A stretch of 64,000 nucleotides of DNA. Origin: Klebsiella pneumoniae. GTDB taxonomy: Bacteria; Desulfobacterota; Binatia; UBA12015. The first letter of the stretch is position 1. Every line of letters begins with the position of its first letter. The stretch spans positions 1 to 64,000 of the forward strand of contig CAMBZJ010000012.1 of the NCBI GenBank assembly GCA_945872365.1, given 5' to 3'. Of the stretch, positions 59,804-64,000 are shown one piece after another. The notes under the pieces were generated by a model that had not been told where the DNA came from, searched no databases, and worked only from the letters and a program-made list of their open reading frames with translations. A program made the position numbers and the translations under genes.

Positions 59804-60967
59804 TCAGGCGACCCGGGCGGCTCCGGGCGGTTCGCTCGCCGCCGGCTCGGGGACGTCGACTCCGACACGGGCCAATTCGTCTCGGTAGAGACGGTCGATC
59901 GATCTCAACATCGTCGCCTGGTCGTACTCGCGGCGGACCCGGCGCTCGGCCTCCGTGCCCAGGCGCTTGGCCAAGGCTGGATCGCGCAGGATTCGCAGGA
60001 CGCCCTGCGCAAGCGCGTCGGCATCGCGGGTCGGCACGACAATGCCCGATTCCCCGTGCACGACCACCTCCGCGCTGCCGCCTGCCGACGTCGTGACCAC
60101 CGGTCGGCCCAAGGCCATCGCTTCGAGGAGGGCATTGGGCATGCCCTCGATGACGGAGGAGAGCATGTAGCAGTCGAAGCCCGCCATGAGCTCGGCGACG
60201 TCGCGTCGCTTGCCGAGGAAGCGAACGGTGCCATCGAGCCTCAGGTCCCGTGCCATCGCCTCGAGTTCGACGCGCAGGGCGCCGTCACCGACGATGTCGA
60301 AACGGACGGCGGGGATCGCGTCGCGCACGATGACCGCGGCCCGAAGGGCGAATTCGTAGCCCTTCTTCCAGCCGAGCCGGCCCACCATGCCCACGACTGG
60401 CAAGTCTTGGCCTCCGGTTGCGGGGGCGGCTTGGAAGGAGCGCGAGGGCAGCGAGACCCCATTGGGAATCAGGACCATGCGATCCGTCGGGCACCACTCA
60501 TGCTCTGCCACCAGGTCGCGGACCGCCCTGGCGTTCACCGTGACGCGGTCGGCGAGGCGATTGGAGAGTGCCGCGGCGAGGCGGCGATCGAGTCGATCGT
60601 AGCGGTCGAGACTCCGCTTACTGACGAGCGTCACCGGTCGGCGACCGAGGCGTCCGACCAGTGCCGCGAGGAAATTGCCCTCGAAGAGGTAGCCGTGGAT
60701 GACGGCGACGTCGCGCGCCCGCATTTCCCGGGCCACCCGTCTTGCCGCCGAGAGCGTACGCGTCGACATAAGGGTCGAGTCGATGCCGAAGCTCCTGACG
60801 GGGACGCCTTCCTGCTCGAAGACCGGTGCGAGGTCGCCGGGCTCGGCACTCGCGGTCCACAACTCCAACTCCCAGGTGCCGCGGTCGAGGCCGCGCACGA
60901 CCTGGAGGAGGTGCGACTGGGCGCCACCGATCTGCAGGTGGTCCACGACGTAGGCTACACGGGTCAT
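59804..60967 (-). CDS. GT4 family glycosyltransferase
   Basis: From ATG 60967 the 387-residue GT-B enzyme begins VAYVVDHLQIGGAQSHLLQV, with VGMVGRLGWKKGYEFAL opening the donor domain and EGMPNALLEAMALGRPVVTT as EX7E motif. The start overlaps the Wzy-like gene (ATGA). It follows the operon order Wzz, deacetylase, Wzy, GT4, GT2. Sugar specificity is unknown. Confidence 0.87.
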   Translation of the reverse strand: MTRVAYVVDHLQIGGAQSHLLQVVRGLDRGTWELELWTASAEPGDLAPVFEQEGVPVRSFGIDSTLMSTRTLSAARRVAREMRARDVAVIHGYLFEGNFLAALVGRLGRRPVTLVSKRSLDRYDRLDRRLAAALSNRLADRVTVNARAVRDLVAEHEWCPTDRMVLIPNGVSLPSRSFQAAPATGGQDLPVVGMVGRLGWKKGYEFALRAAVIVRDAIPAVRFDIVGDGALRVELEAMARDLRLDGTVRFLGKRRDVAELMAGFDCYMLSSVIEGMPNALLEAMALGRPVVTTSAGGSAEVVVHGESGIVVPTRDADALAQGVLRILRDPALAKRLGTEAERRVRREYDQATMLRSIDRLYRDELARVGVDVPEPAASEPPGAARVA

Positions 60968-62520
60968 GCCGCGACCTTCGGGCGGTAGAGAGCGCGGCTC
61001 GCGGCCCGGCGCGCAGCCGGGGTGTTCGCTTTGAGGCCGGGCAGGGCGCGGGCTTTCAGTTCCTCGTCGAAGGCCCAGCGCGACAGGACGATCGAGAATG
61101 CCGCGATGAAATAGATGTGCACCTCGAGCCATACGTCGGCGAAGATCGAGAAGAAGAGGAAGAGGATGATGTAGAGGTTCAGGAAATCCGGAAGATCCGG
61201 TAGCACTGGGTGGTTCTTGTACTTCTCCCGCAAGCGCTGGATGCGCGCATAAACGAATGCGAAGAGCGTGAGGTAGGCGAGGGTCGTGACGATACCGCCC
61301 TCGGCCCACGACCAGACGTAGGAGTTGTGCGGCGGCTTGTAGGACCCGTGCAGGTACATGTTGAACCAGCGGAAGTTGCCGAGGCCGACGCCGAAGATCG
61401 GATAGCTACCGATGATCGAGAGCGCGTCCTCGAGCGTCGCGACGCGCTGCTCGGTCGAGTGGGTTCCCTCGCTGTACTGCTGCGGGCTGAAGGGGTTCAG
61501 GTTCAGGAGACGCTCTTGGCTGCTTTCCGGGAGCACGAAGAAAAAGATCAGAACGCCGAGAACGAGCCCGCTGATCGAGCCGACGATCTTCCACTGCCGG
61601 GGGACCTGGTTGCTCGTCAGCAGGGTCAGGCCGACGATGCCGAGCCCGATGAAACCGCTGCGGGAGGCGCTGAGAAGGACCAGCGGGACACAGCCGATGG
61701 CGCCGGCGATCGCGCCCAGGCGCAGCAGCGGGGATTTTGCGATGTGGGCGAGGTAGAGAAAGAGCCCGATACCCACGTTCACCATGAAGGCGAAGCGGTT
61801 CGCGTTCTGAGCCCATCCGACGAGCTTCGATGTGATACGACCGTCGGCGGTCCCGCGGGCGATGTCTAGCCCGATGCTCGGAAGAACGGTAATGATGCAA
61901 AGTGCGAAGATGATGAGTACGGTCCGAAGTTGCTTGGGCTCGCGGATCCAGTTGACGAAGAAGATCGTGAAGACGATGCGCGAGGCCAGTTCGAAGAAGA
62001 ATCGCGGCGTCACGTTTGCGTCGCCATATGCCCCCGATGCGCCGCGCGCATGCGCCAGTTTCGGTAGCATGTGCTTTACGTTCGGCAGGAAAAAGATGCT
62101 GAGTGTGTAGGTGAAGAGCAGGAGCCCGGCGATCAACAGGAGCATCCGGATCTCGGGCTCGCGCATGAACCAGTAGTCGCCTTCGCGGTACAGCTGGATC
62201 GCCATCACGACGAGTAGCGTCATGCCGATCAGATTGTTGATCGTGAAGGGTCCGATGCCGCGCAGGGCCGCCGGGTAGGAGACCAGCATCGTCGTCATGA
62301 TGACGATCAGGCCGATGCTCGGCCGGTAGAGAACGATGGTTCCCCCCATGAGCAGGAAGGTGACGATCGACGCACGCACCAGCGCGGTGTCGGAGACGAG
62401 GGTGGCGATGCCGAGCCCGATCGCGGCGAGTACGAGTGCGATCAAGACCCACGGCGGTGCCGATGGTGCGGGAGTCGCACTCCGCAGGGCAAGCCGCGCC
62501 GGGCCCGAGGCGGTCGTCAC
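60964..62520 (-). CDS. O-antigen ligase/Wzy-type polymerase (Wzy_C family)
   Basis: The 518-residue inner-membrane protein starts at GTG 62520, overlapping the deacetylase stop. About 12 membrane helices are visible; SASRSGFIGLG sits in a helix and the large periplasmic loop with GTHSTEQRVATLEDAL, FGVGLGNFRW and PPHNSYVWSWAEGG matches the Wzy_C/O-antigen ligase domain. It can either polymerise repeat units or ligate glycan to an acceptor. This is a second such protein in the locus besides the fusion at 46062-47987. Confidence 0.88.
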   Translation of the reverse strand: MTTASGPARLALRSATPAPSAPPWVLIALVLAAIGLGIATLVSDTALVRASIVTFLLMGGTIVLYRPSIGLIVIMTTMLVSYPAALRGIGPFTINNLIGMTLLVVMAIQLYREGDYWFMREPEIRMLLLIAGLLLFTYTLSIFFLPNVKHMLPKLAHARGASGAYGDANVTPRFFFELASRIVFTIFFVNWIREPKQLRTVLIIFALCIITVLPSIGLDIARGTADGRITSKLVGWAQNANRFAFMVNVGIGLFLYLAHIAKSPLLRLGAIAGAIGCVPLVLLSASRSGFIGLGIVGLTLLTSNQVPRQWKIVGSISGLVLGVLIFFFVLPESSQERLLNLNPFSPQQYSEGTHSTEQRVATLEDALSIIGSYPIFGVGLGNFRWFNMYLHGSYKPPHNSYVWSWAEGGIVTTLAYLTLFAFVYARIQRLREKYKNHPVLPDLPDFLNLYIILFLFFSIFADVWLEVHIYFIAAFSIVLSRWAFDEELKARALPGLKANTPAARRAASRALYRPKVAA

Positions 62521-63536
62521 GGGGCCACCTTCCCTCGTTCGATGTCGAGCGTGAATTCGGGCAGTGCGCCGTGGCGGCTATAGATGCCGATGCGCTTCAA
62601 GGCGAGCAGGTCGTCCCCGGGCAGAACGCTGCCCGTGACCGAGGTGGTCGACGAATCGAAGCCGGCCTCGCTCACCAGGCTCTTGACGCCGTCGGTCAGG
62701 TGGGCGCTGCCTCGGCCGTTCGGGTAGGAGAAATGGCGCACACGCCCGACGTGCGCGGCGAGTTCGTCACGGGAGCCGACGATCTCGCCGCGGGCCTCCT
62801 CGTGCGTGGCGTTCGGCAGATTGGGGTGGGTGATCGTGTGCGCCCCGAAGATCATGCCGGCACGGTGCATCTCCTCGACCTGCTCCCAGGACATCATGAT
62901 CTTGCGCAGCGGCGAGAGATCCTCGATGTCGGCCGCACGGCGCACCGAGTCGAGCAGGGCGAGGCGGGTCGCGGTTGGAACGTTCTTCATCGTGATGATC
63001 AGCTTGGTGAAGGCCTCGCGCCGCTCGGCATCCGAACCTACCGGCAGGCTGAACGGCATCGGTTCTGCGATCTTGAGGACCGGCACACGGGTCGTGAAGA
63101 CGCAGAAGCGCAGGATTCCCGTCCAGAGGATCGTGCGGTTGTCGATGCAGCCGGTGCTCACATAGAAGGTCGCGTTCAGCCCGTGGCGGCGAAGAATCGG
63201 GAAGGCGCGCGTGTAGTTGTCGAGGTAGCCGTCGTCGAAGGTGAGTGCGACGGCCTTCGGCGGTAGCGCGCGTCCGGCCTGGAGAGAGTCGACCATCTCG
63301 TCGAGCGAGATCACGCGGTAGTGCCGCCGCAGGTAGGCGCATTGCCGGTCGAAGTGCTCAGGCAGAACGGCGAGTCCCGGGTCGAGACAGAGATGCGTGC
63401 CGTCGGCCGCGCTGCTCACCGAGTGGTAGCGCAGAATGACGGCGCGGCCCGCGAGGCAGGCGCGTGCGAGGCTCGCGAGCCCGCCGTGGTGGATGGCGGT
63501 CTTCGCGAGACCCGTGAGAGTGCGACGGATCGGCAT
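62517..63536 (-). CDS. NodB-type polysaccharide deacetylase family protein
   Basis: The 339-residue protein has the CE4 motifs TFDDGYLDN (D101-D102) and GAHTITHPNL, plus HFSYPNGRG near the C-terminus. A region of about 70 residues (140-210) inserted between the two motifs distinguishes it from the two other deacetylases nearby and may set substrate range. No signal peptide is visible. It overlaps the Wzy-like gene by four bases and follows the Wzz-like gene by eight. Confidence 0.87.
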   Translation of the reverse strand: MPIRRTLTGLAKTAIHHGGLASLARACLAGRAVILRYHSVSSAADGTHLCLDPGLAVLPEHFDRQCAYLRRHYRVISLDEMVDSLQAGRALPPKAVALTFDDGYLDNYTRAFPILRRHGLNATFYVSTGCIDNRTILWTGILRFCVFTTRVPVLKIAEPMPFSLPVGSDAERREAFTKLIITMKNVPTATRLALLDSVRRAADIEDLSPLRKIMMSWEQVEEMHRAGMIFGAHTITHPNLPNATHEEARGEIVGSRDELAAHVGRVRHFSYPNGRGSAHLTDGVKSLVSEAGFDSSTTSVTGSVLPGDDLLALKRIGIYSRHGALPEFTLDIERGKVAP

Positions 63537-63544
63537 GGGGGGTC

Positions 63545-64000
63545 TCAGCGAGCGAAGTGCTCGTTGGCCTCGCGGAAGTCGGTGATGAGTCCGAGGACCG
63601 GCAGCTCGAGCTCGCGCTCGATGTCGGTCGCGAAGTGGTAGGTACGGTAGAGGAATTCCAGGCCGAAGGCGCCGGCCACGCCGAGGCCGAGACCGGAGAG
63701 CAGTGCGACGGCCGTCGCCAGAAGCGTATTCTGGTTGTAGGGCTTGACCGGTGGGGTCGCCCGGTCCACCACGCGCACCGAATCCAGGCGGTTCGCAGTC
63801 ATGTCCTGGGAGAGTTGGGCTTCCTGCCGGCGGGTCTCGGTCGCCTGCAACTCGACCCGCTTGTTCTGTACCAAGCTGTCGAGTTCCTGGAAGCGCACCC
63901 CGCGACGGTTCATCGCGTCGAGCGAGTCGTTCAGGTTGGCCATGGTGGTTTCGAGCGACCCCTTCTTGGCGATCAGAGCCTTCAGGTTCGCCCCTGCACG
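63545..64000 (-). CDS. Polysaccharide chain-length determinant (Wzz/GumC type), C-terminal part
   Basis: This gene runs off the window; the last 151 residues are visible. They show a coiled-coil end (LNDSLDAMNRRGVRFQEL), the GNVR-type segment with RVVDRATPPVKPYNQN before the final membrane helix (about 80-105), and a short cytoplasmic tail. Such proteins set glycan chain length and, in XrtA loci, belong to a PEP-CTERM-associated subfamily. No tyrosine kinase domain follows the helix, so any kinase would be a separate gene upstream. Confidence 0.85.
   Translation of the reverse strand, partial: RAGANLKALIAKKGSLETTMANLNDSLDAMNRRGVRFQELDSLVQNKRVELQATETRRQEAQLSQDMTANRLDSVRVVDRATPPVKPYNQNTLLATAVALLSGLGLGVAGAFGLEFLYRTYHFATDIERELELPVLGLITDFREANEHFAR

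Overview
The window is 64 kb of strongly GC-rich bacterial chromosome with no rRNA, tRNA, CRISPR array or complete mobile element that I can see. Gene content points to a Gram-negative, probably deltaproteobacterial-grade lineage such as Myxococcota, Desulfobacterota or Binatota-like MAGs. The pointers are a lipid-linked polysaccharide machinery with XrtA/PEP-CTERM-type components, a membrane pyrophosphatase, a stand-alone B12-binding domain of methylmalonyl-CoA mutase, and PyrR heading a de novo pyrimidine operon. The lineage is inferred and not firm. The window opens with 14 G residues, which look like a contig edge or sequencing artefact.

Region 1 (1-11763): a zinc metallopeptidase (minus strand) diverges from rlmN and a diacylglycerol-kinase-type lipid kinase. 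Next comes a tightly coupled run: MTA phosphorylase, a DPM1/GtrB-type GT2, two GT4 glycosyltransferases, a WcaJ/WbaP-type initiating sugar-phosphate transferase, UDP-glucose dehydrogenase, a UDP-glucuronate decarboxylase-like SDR and a GalE-like SDR. Together these can make UDP-GlcA and UDP-xylose and start a lipid-linked glycan.

Region 2 (11829-28954): lepA-lepB, a UDP-GlcNAc-type dehydrogenase, a five-domain S1 protein, then pyrR-pyrB-pyrC-carA-carB-recG and a membrane protein. A sigma70-like promoter and a well-formed PyrR-binding RNA hairpin lie directly before the pyrR ribosome binding site, which suggests translational feedback control of pyrimidine synthesis.

Region 3 (29002-42206): a divergent membrane pyrophosphatase (minus), DedA, a decayed 5' fragment resembling an AlaC-type aminotransferase, hom, glpX, a group of acyl-CoA/isoprenoid-type enzymes (enoyl-CoA hydratase, B12-binding domain, geranylgeranyl-reductase-like flavoprotein, thiolase), a HAD-IB phosphatase, a small anchored protein, dnaB and thiE.

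Region 4 (42318-64000, running off the window): a large surface-glycan locus. Its left part holds a YdcF-like protein, a lone transposase-type HTH protein, a Wzx-like flippase, a secreted beta-helix protein, and an unusual fusion of an initiating sugar transferase with a Wzy/ligase-type polytopic domain. Its right part is one minus-strand operon of 14 genes, transcribed from beyond 64000 down to asnB: Wzz-like, NodB deacetylase, Wzy/ligase, GT4, GT2, XrtA-type deacetylase, formyltransferase, radical SAM/SPASM, Gfo/Idh/MocA, SDR, GT4, GT4, NodB deacetylase, AsnB. The set resembles loci that accompany exosortase A, but no exosortase or PEP-CTERM protein lies inside the window.
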